A program made the position numbers and the translations under genes. 64,000 nt of DNA. Source: Prorocentrum cordatum (taxonomy: Eukaryota; Sar; Dinophyceae; Prorocentrales; Prorocentraceae). Shown here piece by piece: positions 9,588 to 20,040 of the stretch. Positions within the stretch are counted from its first letter, which is position 1. Every line of letters begins with the position of its first letter. The notes beneath the pieces are model-generated. The model worked only from the letters and a program-made list of their open reading frames with translations. It ran no database searches and was not told the origin of the DNA. The stretch is from the NCBI GenBank assembly GCA_963575745.1, contig CAUYUJ010019269.1, forward strand, positions 26,453-90,452. Reading direction: 5' to 3'.

Positions 9588-9790
9588 AGGAGGAGGAGGA
9601 GAAGCAGGAGGAGGAGAAAGAGGAGGAGGAGGAGGAAGAGGAGGAGGAGGAGGAGGAGGAGGAGGAGGAGGAAGAGCGAACCCAGGAAGCATAAGCGATG
9701 CTGGAATACACGGGGCCGTGGGGTGCGCGGAGGTCATGCCCCCCAAATCTCCGACGATACCCGCTTGTTGGCAATCTGGGGCTGCTCCTT
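9588..9790. repeat. Second copy of the AGG-flanked dispersed repeat of 6600-6800
   Basis: AGG array at 9588-9672 followed by AACCCAGGAAGCATAAGCGA and CCCCCAAATCTCCGACGATAC, in the order seen at 6600-6800. Confidence 0.75.
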
Positions 9791-10206
9791 CGATTCGATG
9801 TCAGCCCCTAAGTGCGGATCCAGGACGAGAAGCTGCCCGGGTGGAAGTGGGGCCGCGGTTTGAAGACATCCCAGGCATGCGATGTCTTGGATTCTTCCAT
9901 ACGTGGTCCCCAGATATCCAAACCCTTTCCCCGCGGCGGGTTTTACATCCCGAGTCGTTTTTGGACGGTCTCACGGCCCGGCAGAGGCCCCCAGAGGCCG
10001 AACGCCGCCGAAGGCCTCCCGTCCTGATGTTCATCACGACGCGAGCATGCCTGGGATCATGTCGGCGGACGCCAAGGAAGAGCGCCCGCCTCAGTCCTCT
10101 CCTTCACAGCCCACGGAGGAGGATGGCATGACAGCGCTAGACAGGGCAGAGAGCAAAGGATTGAGTAGTGCAGCGGACAGACAGCGCAGACAGGGCAGCG
10201 AAAAGA

Positions 10207-10375
10207 GAGGGAGGAGGAGGAGGAGGAGGAGGAGGAGGAGGAGGAGGAAGAGGAGGACAAGGATGAGGAGGACAAGGAGGAGGAGGAGGAGGCGGAGGAG
10301 GAGGAGGAGAAAAGGAGGAAGAGGAGGAGGAGGAGGAGGAGGAAGAGTAAAAGGAGGAAGAGGAAGAGGAGGACG
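10207..10375. repeat. (AGG)n array
   Basis: Imperfect AGG/AAG purine array. Confidence 0.95.
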
Positions 10376-10639
10376 GCGACGTGCTCTTTTTCACCTTCCG
10401 GGGGCCAGGCCTTCGGGATGGCCAAAGGAACCAAAGCCCCCTAGCCGAGGACTTCGACGAAACGGGACTGTGTACTAATCCTCCCCCCCCTCACGTCCTA
10501 CACCTTTCCTTGTTTCGTCCCCAGATCGTGGCTGAAGGGCCAGGGAGGAAGAGAGGAAGCGAGGAAAGGACGACGGAGAACGGAGTACCCCCACCGACGG
10601 CTTACACGCCGAGCCTCTGCTGCCCAGCCTGGAGCCGCT

Positions 10640-10905
10640 CGCGACGGCTCGTACTCGACGAGCAACAGAGCAGGAACAGCGGCCCCCGCGGGGCCCGAAG
10701 CCGTACACATCCACCGCCCCCCGAGGGCCGGGAACGTTTGCTTCCCAGGCGGAGGATATCGCTCCTGTCGCTCATGCTCGCGACGGCCCGCCATCGACGA
10801 GACAGAATATGAAGAATGGCCCCCGCGGGGCCCGAACACGGCCACATCCACCGCCCCCCGAGGGCCAGAAACGTTGGCTTCCCGGGAAGAGGATATCTGG
10901 ATACG
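10640..10905. repeat. Tandem repeat, period about 138 bp
   Basis: GGCCCCCGCGGGGCCCGAA recurs at 10680 and 10818, each followed by CACATCCACCGCCCCCCGAG and an AACGTT(T/G)GCTTCCC block ending GGATAT. Two full units are seen. Confidence 0.85.
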
Positions 10906-11044
10906 TAGAACCCGCAGTTGCGGGTAAGAGTGAAGGGGCGGCGGGGAAGTCGACAGTCTGCGAGGCTTTGAAGAAGCTTGCCGCAGGCGCGAAATTCTTC
11001 AAGCTATACAACGAGCCCGCCGCAGGCGCCGAATCTTTGTTGAA

Positions 11045-11300
11045 ACAGTGTAGGTGGGTCGCGGGATGGGTCCCAAATGGGTCGCGGGTGGGTCGATGGT
11101 GGATCGGGGAAGGGTCGCGGGCCGGGTCGCGGGTGGGTCGCGGGTGGGTCGACAATGGGTCGCGGGTGGGTCGCGGGTGGGTCGCGAGCGGGTCGCGGGC
11201 CGGGTCGCGGGTGGGTCGCGAGCGGGTCGCGGGGTGGGTCGCGGGTGGGTCGCGAGGTGTTTCGCGGGTGGATCGTGGGCCGGGTCGCGGAGGGGACGAC
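11045..11300. repeat. GGTCGCGGGT minisatellite
   Basis: About twenty copies of a 10-15 bp unit GGGTCGCGGGT with variants (GGGCCGGGTCGC, GAGCGGGTCGC). Confidence 0.95.
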
Positions 11301-11639
11301 GACAACAGCAACAATCATTGTACCCTCATGCGCGATGTTTCCACACGAAGCATGCGACCATCATGATAACCATCCACATCATGGGGGGCTCTTGTTCTAT
11401 AGCGGGGTCCGTTATTCCCATTTCCAGATCTCCCGCCCAATGAGGTCTTGCAAACACCTCCTCCGAGGACTTTCAACATATCCCGCCTCGAAAACACATG
11501 CCTGCGCCTTGCTGCGCCGATGCGAGACCGCCAGTGGAACCCCAGCAAAGGGTAAAGCACAAGGAAATATCGAACGACAGGATTGCCTTGGTAGGGATGG
11601 GGGCTGTAGGCGGTGAGGCAAGGACCTGGCTGGCCCTGA

Positions 11640-12560
11640 ATAGAAAGGGAGGACATCTCGAGCAGGGCTGCTGTTGTTGCTGGGAGCGGCGCCAATGCTG
11701 AAGAGAGTAGGGCGCTAGTTCAGCGTAAAACAAAACGACATCTAGAGCGGGAATGCTGGTTTTGTTGGGACGGCGGCTTTCGGCGGCGAGGACGAACACC
11801 GCCTTGAGTAAGAAAGGAGGAAGCATCGAGCGGGAGTCGTGGTTTTGTCGGGACGGGGGCTGTCGGCGGCGAGGAACAGCACAGTCCCGAGGAAAAAGAA
11901 AGGAAATCTCGAGTGGGAGCGTTGTTCTTGCTGGGAGCGGCGCCAATTCAAAAGAGAGTAGGGCGCCAGTCCAGCGTAAAACAAAACCAATAAAGTCTGG
12001 GGCGGGAGCGCTGGTCTTGTCGGGGCGGCGGTTTTGCGGCGGCGAGGAGTAACACCGCCTTGAATAAGAAGGGAAGAAACATAGAGCGGGAGCCGTGGTT
12101 TTGTCGGGACGGGGGTTGTCGGCGGCGAGGAACAGCACCGTCTTCAGGAAAAACGGAGGAAACCTCGAGCGGGAGCGTTGTTCTTGCTGGGAGCGGTGCC
12201 AATTCAAAAGAGAGCTGGGCGCCAGCCCAGCGTAGAACGGAAGGAATTCTCGGGCGGGAGCGCTGGTTTTGTCGGGGCGGCGGATTTCGGCGGCGAGGCG
12301 GAGCACCGCCTTGAGTAGAAAAGGGAGGAAGCCTCGAGCGGGAGCGTTGTTTTTGCTGGGGGCACCGATGACAGAAAGTCTAGCGCGCCAGTCCAAGGCA
12401 AAACGGTAGGACGTCTCGAGCGAGAGCGCTGGTTTTGTTAGGACGGCGGCTTTCGGCGGCGAGCAAAAACACCAGCCCTGAGTAAAACATGAGAAAGTCT
12501 CGAGCGGGAGCGTTGCTATTGTTGGGGCGGCGGTTTTGGCGGTCCTCCAAAACGCTCGAG
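11640..12560. repeat. Tandem array, period about 85 bp, GCGGGAGCG core
   Basis: About eleven degenerate units, each with GAGCGGGAGCG followed by TTTTGTCGGGACGG or TCTTGCTGGGAGCGG and a GGCGGCGAGGA block (cores near 11740, 11828, 11910, 12000, 12085, 12170, 12253, 12338, 12420, 12500). Shorter-period arrays with the same core are at 13190-13445 and 28940-29120. The long minus-strand frame through it is a repeat product. Confidence 0.85.
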
Positions 12561-12660
12561 CGTGAGCCTCATTTTCAATGAAAATGTAGCCGGCGCCTCG
12601 GCGAGAGCGCCAGAGCGCCTGTCAGGGGTCCAACAATAATAATTGGTTAGTGCTTAACAC

Positions 12661-12662
<2 letters not shown>

Positions 12663-12695
<33 letters not shown>

Positions 12696-12720
12696 GACAA
12701 CAACACCACAAAACAACACT

Positions 12721-12760
<40 letters not shown>

Positions 12761-12816
12761 CCAACAACAACAGCAGCAACAACAACAACAACAGCAACAA
12801 CAACAACAACAACAAC
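12663..12816. repeat. (CAA)n array with shared flank
   Basis: The CAA array is preceded by GGGGTCCAACAATAATAATT. The CAA array at 14523 is preceded by GGGGTCCCAACAATAATTAT, so the two loci share their flank. Confidence 0.9.
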
Positions 12817-13189
12817 CATTTTAAGGCTGTGCGCTCTTACTTGCCCGCGAGTCATTCAACACGTATACCCTACACCCTCGATGCCCGCCCTCTTCGTCTT
12901 CGATCACACCCCTTTCGGGGGGAATATTTCTCTTTGCTGGGGCCGGCGGGCTTAGACGTACGGGCAAACCGGAACGGGCGGACAATCCTTCGGGGGCGTA
13001 CATCTCTCTGCCCGCCATTGGAATTGGCGCGGGCCCTGCAAGAGGAGGAGGGGAAGAACGAGGGAGAGTGGGAGGAAGGGGAGGGGGAAGGACGAAGGAA
13101 GAGGGAAGATACCACGTTGTGAAGGCGTCCTTGGCGCGTGCGTGGTTCCTGAGCGCCGAAACGCAATTCCAGAATAATTTGTGAGGACG

Positions 13190-13454
13190 TCGCACGCGAG
13201 AGCGCAGTCCTGAGTACATTGTGAGGAAATCTCAGGCGGAAGCGGGGGCCCTGACTAAGTTGCGAGGAAGTCTCAAGCGGGAGCGCCGTTCCTGAGCAAA
13301 TTGCACGGAAGTCTCAGGCGGGAGCGGGGGTCCTCACTAAATTGCGAGGAAGTCTCAGGCGGGAGCGCCGTTCCTGAGTAAATTGCGCGGAAATGTCAGG
13401 CAGGAGCGGGGGTCCTGAGTAAAATTCGAAGAAGCCTCAGGCGGGAGCGACAAC

Positions 13455-13506
<52 letters not shown>
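13190..13506. repeat. 41-bp tandem array plus (CAA)n
   Basis: Six units with GGCGGGAGCG and TTCCTGAGTAAATTGCG (cores near 13192, 13234, 13276, 13317, 13358, 13399), ending in a CAA array at 13450-13506. Confidence 0.85.
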
Positions 13507-13507
<1 letters not shown>

Positions 13508-13814
13508 TACTAGCACGTGGGGACACTCCGTTCTCACCAGTGCCAGGGTTTTCATACGACGCCCGCCAATACCCCCACTTTGTGGGGGGGCCGGTTCAAG
13601 CTCTACCACATTTCCAAACGACTCTTCGCCACCACCCACACCCAGCTTCCCGCCCTATGACGTTCGGACACTTCACTTCGTGGCCTGCGGACGACCGTGG
13701 CTACTACACTGGCGCATGGGTACAGTGACTTGTTGTGGTAACATTTTCTGGACGCTAGCTTAGTATACGACTTTTCCCCCTGTTCCAACACTGGACACCT
13801 GTACTGGTTTTTGG

Positions 13815-14300
13815 TGGTAACGTGAAAAACCATTGGTTTTTTAGGATTCGGACAGCGCGCGCGGGTAGAAATTTTGAAAATTCGTACAAATGTTTTTCGA
13901 GGACCTACGGTGCGATTCGTATGATTTTATGTTGCGCGGTGCTAAAATTCCTAAGAAACCCAATGGTTTTTGAAGATTTCGGCGTGCGCGCGCGAAGAAA
14001 AAACGAATGTGTCCCGCATGGTATTATTTGACAGGGATGATGGCCCTGGCAGGTGCGCAACCGTTGTTGGAGAAGTTCGAAGCACGTGAAAAAGTTGCTC
14101 GCAAAAGCCCGTTTGACAGAAATGTTTAAAAAGTGTTGGGTTTCCTACAAATCCGCAAGAGCGCGCGGGATGAAATTTTGACACTTTTTTTTTGAAAAAC
14201 CATTGGTTTTTTGATGTTTTTATGTTAAAATCGCTACGAAAACTAAGGTTTTGGAAGGATTTCGTCTTGCGCGCGCGAATGTCCACTTTACCTTATTTTT
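13815..14300. repeat. Degenerate AT-rich repeat with CCATTGG and GCGCGCGCG motifs
   Basis: About five units combine the palindrome AAACCATTGGTTT (13825, 13960, 14195) with a short CGCGCGCG run (13857, 13988, 14151, 14268) and an AAATTTTGA block. The AT-rich composition contrasts with the GC-rich surroundings. Confidence 0.65.
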
Positions 14301-14522
14301 TGCAAGGGATTCTTGAAGTTTGGTTATGTTAGAACAAGAAATGTCCACTTTAGCTTATTTGTTGCAAGGGAAAACCGATCGTAACAACACAACCGGATCC
14401 GGACTCCCCCGTTTTGCCTGAGACTTCCTCACGAAAATGATGAAAATGAGGCTGCGGCCTAGGCGCGGCGGGGGGGTCGTGCACCAGGGGTCCCAACAAT
14501 AATTATTCTTTAGAAGTAATAA

Positions 14523-14527
14523 TGTTC

Positions 14528-14597
<70 letters not shown>

Positions 14598-14745
14598 CCC
14601 ACGACAACATCAACAACAACAACACCAACAACAACAATAACAACAGCAACAACAACAATAACAATCAGACTCCTCACCACGGACAAACACGCATAACATT
14701 CAACATCATCACCACCACCACCAACAACAACAACAACAAGCAGAC
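14523..14745. repeat. (CAA)n array, imperfect
   Basis: CAACAA array with CAC, AAT and ATC interruptions. Poly-Asn frames through it are artefacts. Confidence 0.95.
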
Positions 14746-15147
14746 TCCTCAGCCACGCACCCAGGGACAATGAATGAGCGCTCTGATATCGCAGCCTCGG
14801 AATCGCGACGCTCCACCTGAAATCATGTCCGACGGGCATCATGCCACCCCTCGGACGTCCACCCCCCGTGCATTTGTCGGTGCCGTGCGCGCTTTGTTCG
14901 CAAGACGGTCCAGGATGCTCTTCGATGGCCCATGCCGAAGATGCCGGGGATGCTCCTCGATGCTCCTCGACGGTCCCTGCCGTCTGGGCGATGCCAAGAC
15001 ATCTGCGGCACACCGCGCGCGCAGCATGGGTGCGCGCGGGGCCGCCTCGCCCCAATCGAAGAACAGGGTCGGGGCCTGGCGGCCGAGGCTCCAGGGGAGG
15101 CTCGAACGTGTAGGGGAAATGATAAAACACCTCTCAACGTCCTCCCC

Positions 15148-15352
15148 CCCTCCACCTCCTCCTCCTCCTCCTCCTCCTCCTCCTCCCTCCTTCCTCCTCC
15201 TCTTCCTCCTCCTCCTCCTCCTCCTCCTCCTCGTCCTCGTCCTCCTCCTTCTCCTCCTCTCCTCCTCCTCCTCCTCTTCCTCCTCCTCCTCCCCCCCCTC
15301 CTCCTCCTCCTCCTCGTCCTCCTCCTCCTCCTCCTCCTCCCTTTCCTCCTCC
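15148..15352. repeat. (TCC)n array
   Basis: TCC array with CTT and CGT interruptions. Confidence 0.95.
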
Positions 15353-15599
15353 GTCCTGATGCCCATGCGGTTTTGGGCCAGATGATATTTCGCACAAGTT
15401 GCACCGCTGCCCGACAGCTTCCCGTAGGATTTGCTACAAACACCTCATATAACCATCCTCGATGACAAGCGCCGGGACTTTCCAGTGGCATGCGTATTTT
15501 TAGAGGTGGCAGGATTCTCATTGCAACCTCCCAACGGTACGGGTATTGTGCCCCACCAGTCATGCTGCGTGGATTCCTCGGTCAGCATCCGAAGCGCCT

Positions 15600-16920
15600 T
15601 TCGGAGGGGGAATGATTCACCGTCGGCTCGCGCCTCAAGGACGGGCTCGCTGACTTGCACGTGGCAAGATGGGCGGTGATTAGATTCACTACAAGGGGTG
15701 ACCTTGATGCGGCAGTGTGGGGGTCGGTAGGCGACCAGCACCCGCAAGCATCACTGTCAGCGGAGCATGTGCCCGTCCTGGCGCGCATGGAACACTGCCC
15801 AGAGGCAAGCGCCATCCACTCTGATTTCTTGGGGACGGTGCAGCTCGCCTCGGTGCCGTGGGCGCAAACTGTCTCCACGCACCACATCCACGCTGACTTG
15901 CGAATCCAGATCAGATCTCATCCAACCTGGGACAAATAATGGTGCCATCCATAAAGTCGGCGCGCGCAAATGCTGACACGCTGGAACCTCAGACGCGGGA
16001 GTGGTACTTGGCCAAGGTGTCTGCGAAGATGGGAGCGTCCCTACCGACGCAGCCGTCGCTGGGGGAGCGCCAGACTTACAGTGAAAAGGCCGCAACTTTG
16101 AAGCGGTACCTTTGCTACGCAGAGAAAATGCTGCTACTGTAACCTAGGCAAGCACCATCACAAAAGAAAATAAAGCCTTCCACACGGAAACGCGGAATCC
16201 ACGTGTCCTGACGGGCGCATCGGCGGCCAAAGATGCGCTGCCGGAACCATAATCACGTGCCCCAGCGATGGCTCAGCCGACACGGTCAAACAAGGACGGG
16301 TCGCGCCGAATCCGCGCGCACCATCCCCCACTCCTGCCCCCACCTCCTCCTCCAGCAGCGGCTCAGCCAGCGAACGCGGCGCCGAAATCCACGACTCGCG
16401 CAGGCGAGGCAGCCTTTGCACGCCACGGCCGCTGGCCCATGGGCACCAATTCAAATGGGTGCGCAGAAGATGGACGCACCAAAGTTGCCTGAGACGACAG
16501 CGGCGCGATCCCCCCTTTTTGCCTTTTCAGTGCCCAGGACTCAACCAGGTGCTCAGCGCACTTGCGTCGGAGCCGATGGGGCACTCGATTTTCGTGACAG
16601 CCACGCCCAACTGCATTCTGTTTGCATGCATGAAATGTGGCTGTATATCGGAAGGAATGCGGGTAGATCATCTCCGTGCGGACTGCAAGGAACGCCCCGC
16701 CAATGACCACACTCGGTCCATTCCAAAGCGGGTCCGCAACGGACACCACCCGTCCCACCGACGTGGGAATGCGATTGTACTTGACGAGCCAATGCCTCTC
16801 TACGATCTTTTGCAACTGAAATATGCCACCTCCTGGGGCAGCGGCCGCACCAATGCAGAGGGGTGCGTAAAACAAGTCATCATCGCCCCCACTCGCACTC
16901 GCTTCAGCGAAGGTTGAGTC
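15600..16920 (+). mobile_element. Decayed LINE remnant with C-terminal Cys/His motif
   Basis: The plus strand from about 16540 to 16760 encodes GHSIFVTATPNCILFACMKC followed by GCISEGMRVDHLRADC and a basic tail with NGHHP. A motif H-x(n)-F-x-C-x-x-CG-x(n)-L-x-x-x-C with a trailing G-x-HP is common at the C-terminus of dinoflagellate non-LTR elements. Upstream pieces (KSARANADTLEPQTREWYLA near 15960) are unassigned. On the other strand near 15700 the stretch SNHRPSCHVQV recalls an endonuclease end, so the region may be a composite. Not a functional element. Confidence 0.4.
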
Positions 16921-17504
16921 GTTGGGAGAAGCCAGCATCTGTATGCTGCACCCATCCCTGCTTACGACAGCAATGCTTCACAGGAGGATGAACAGGGGGC
17001 CTTCCAGAGCTTCCCGAAACCACCCTTTTGGAAGGCGATTTTGGAAGTTCTGAGGGGGGCGGGCTTCGGCGCACCCAGGATGGACAAAGACTCCTGGGAG
17101 TCGCTGGCCTGAGCGTGATGATGGGCAACAGGAGCCGGTGGCAGACCAGGCCACTGACAAACATGAGTCAACCATCTCACGGCATGCAACTGAGAAAAAC
17201 GCTGCGGCCGCTGATCTTGAGGTGCAGGGGGACAATCTGCAGGGGGAGGAAAAGCAACAACAGCAGGAGGAGCAGCAGCCCCCCCCCCAACGGGGCATGC
17301 ATTTCAACCAAGCCTTCGGGGGCAAACATGATGGTTGAAACACAACGGTTTGTGGTGTTGTTGTTTGGCCCTCGGGTTGGAAGTTGAATCCTGTCGGGAC
17401 ACTACGAAACCAGAAGGGAACCAAGACTGGGCCCTTACTGCGTGGGGTAGCTCTTTGTGCGAAACGTGCGCGAAAGTGGGGGCAGCATGTAAATGATATT
17501 TGTG

Positions 17505-18060
17505 CTCTAGAGTCGTGGGGCAACCCTTGCGGGCGTAATATTATAGGCGATGTAGTCGCCAATACCTGCTACCCATGCTCCACAGTCGTGGGGCGACCGA
17601 AGAGACAGTTGCAACTTATGTCTCACAGTCGTGGGGCAGCCCTTTGGGCGAAAGTGTTTAGTTTGTAGCTGATACTTGTGCTTCACAATAATGGGTAACT
17701 GTTACTTGTGCTCCACAATCGCGGGCAGGGCCAGGGGACAGTGATAACTTGTGCTTCACAGTCGTGGGGCAGCCCTTTGTGCGGAACATGTAGCTGATAC
17801 TTGTGCGTCACATTCGTAGGGCGACCCAGGGTTCAATTGCAATGTATGCTTCGCATTCGTTGGGCAGCAATTTTGGGCGATAGGGTACGGGCCGCCTGAT
17901 AGTCTATATTAGGGGCTATTCAGTTTCAGATTGCTGATACTTGTTCTGCTCAATCGTGGGGCAACCCAAAGGGCCCAATGTATCTTGTGTTTCACAATCG
18001 TGGGGCAACCCTGTAGGCGAAAATGTAGGGGCTACGTCGTAGCTCATAACCGTTACTTGT
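17505..18060. repeat. Tandem array with CACAATCGTGGGGCAACCC core
   Basis: About ten units of 40-75 bp, each with ACTTGTGCTTCACA followed by (A/G)TCGTGGGGCAACCC and often GGCGAAAATGTA (cores near 17505, 17577, 17624, 17682, 17712, 17756, 17810, 17854, 17950, 17993). A further copy is near 18710. Confidence 0.85.
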
Positions 18061-18237
18061 GCCGTTGCATCATCAGCAGCATTAGCGGCAGCATCGGCAT
18101 CAGCAGCAGGAAAACAGGGAGGAGAGGACTGCTGAAGAGGGAGCGAGAACAGGAGTGCGCAGGAGTGCCGGGCTTGCGGGTCTGCTCGGATTTTAGCTGA
18201 ACATCCAAGCCTTGCGTCGCGAGGCATCTCGGCCTGG

Positions 18238-18420
18238 CGCTTGTTCCTGGCCCGCGTCCTTTTCATTTCCCCCTGGCTGGTGCTCCTCCTGCTAATGTAA
18301 TCGCCTACATCGTGCTTTGCAATTGCGGGCTCTTGTTCCTGGCCCGCGTCCTTCTTATTTCCCTCTGGCGGGTGCTCCTCCTGCTAATGTAATCGCCCAT
18401 GTCGTGCTTTGCAATGGCGG
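18238..18420. repeat. Tandem duplication, about 91 bp
   Basis: TTGTTCCTGGCCCGCGTCCT, GGTGCTCCTCCTGCTAATGT and TCGTGCTTTGCAAT recur in the same order in two adjacent units, with about ten differences. Confidence 0.85.
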
Positions 18421-18494
18421 GGCGGGCTGCGCCCAGATGCTATCTGCATGTCCGACCCCTTCCTACTGAAGATGACCGTGCTTCAAGTTCATCC

Positions 18495-19151
18495 TCTTCC
18501 TCCTCCTCCTCCTCCTCCTCCTCCTCCTCCTCCTCCTCCTCCTCCCCTTCGCGGTGCGGCTCTTCGACGGGAGGATAAGAGTCAATTATTTATGAAAATA
18601 AGCATGGGACTAACCTCTGTACGGGCCCAGCCGCGGTACGGCGCCGGTGTCATGCGGGTAACATGTGTTTCGCGGTCGGGGGGCGACCCACGGGCCCGGT
18701 AAAACTTGTGCTTCACACCCGTGGGGCAGTCCTATCCCTGTGGGTGGAAGAGGGTAAGCCACGTCATAGTCTGTAGCTGATACGTCTGCTTCTCATCCCC
18801 TGGAGGCGAACCGGGCATGTAGCTTCATGAAGAATGACCCAGACTCATTTGGACCATACAAATTCGTAGGGCACGATAATAATACTTTACCCGTGTAGTG
18901 GTAGTACGAGGGCAAGGTCTACTCGTAGGGCACGAGCATGGTAATACAAGTGACCGCCTGGACATCCCTCTTCCTCCTCCTCCTCTTCCTATTCCTCCTC
19001 CTCCCCCTTCTTCTCTTCTCCTCCTCCTCCCCCCTTCTCCTGCCCCCGTTCCCCCTCATCTTGCTTGTCCTCCTCCCCCCCCCCTCATCCTCCTTCTCCT
19101 CCTTTTCCACCCTCTCTTCCTTCTCGTCCTCCTTTTCCTCCTCCTCCTCCC
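18495..19151. repeat. TCC array and pyrimidine-rich tract
   Basis: A pure TCC array at 18495-18545 and a long CT-rich tract at 18969-19151, separated by GC-rich sequence without a recognised gene. Confidence 0.85.
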
Positions 19152-20040
19152 AGACTACCAGGGGTGGGGACGTAACAGGAGACCTAAGTTAGGAAGGCCA
19201 GCAAAGGGAGAGGGGGTCTTGTTCTGCAGATGTCTCGTACCAAACCGCCCAGATTTATGATCCTCGACACGAAGACGGGGACCTGAGTGAGGCGACGCCT
19301 TCACCATGTTATTCAGGATAAGGGCTCTTTTACCCTCGAGGAGACGAGGATGGCCAGCGGGGTGCGCGACGAATCCCAGCAGCGGGAGTCTGGTCCCGAA
19401 CCCCGTAGCGGCCGCTGTTGGGCAGGCGAGGCTTGCCCCCCCAAAAACACCGATCACGATGTTTTGCTCTGCCGTTCTCTTCCTCGTTGGGTGACCGCCC
19501 TGAGCACATGTACGGATGACCAGCACCTGCCAGACAAAAAAAGCCTGTCCAGCATTTGCCAACGGCTGTAACGCTGGCAGAGTGCGGTCGTTCTATACAG
19601 ACATGCGTATGAGCACATGCAACACGGGCACCCACACACACCCACACACACACACACACACACATACACACGCGAACGCACCCCCACATGCACAACATAA
19701 TCACCCCTCTCCCACCATGCAGCCGTCTGTGTCGACAAGCGCTGCGTGAGGTTGAATTCCAGGGTTGAAGCTGAATGAAAACTGCCCGCCTGATACAACA
19801 GTTGCGGTGGTCGATACACACACCGATCAATATATCGGCTGGTGATGCGCCATGGCCCATGGCCAATGATGCACCACAAGATTGCGTTTGATGCTCACAC
19901 AATAGTTCGGAAACAAGCGATCTCCAGGGCGATGAACAAAACATGAATCATGGTCTTAGGGGTGACGCCAGGCGGGGACCGCTCTCCCACCGGCCAATTT
20001 ATGATTTTCTAGCCCTTCCAATACAAACAGCTTCCGAGCT
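19152..20040. other. Intergenic, with a CA repeat
   Basis: No recognised gene. A CA/CACA repeat lies at 19628-19672. The segment next to 20041 would be the 3' flank of the plastid-type gene. No polyadenylation signal is evident, and dinoflagellate genes often lack AATAAA. Confidence 0.5.

Noticed and set aside
11473-12396. 307-codon minus-strand frame
   Set aside because: It is a product of the 85-bp tandem array, with the same peptide motif repeated at every unit.
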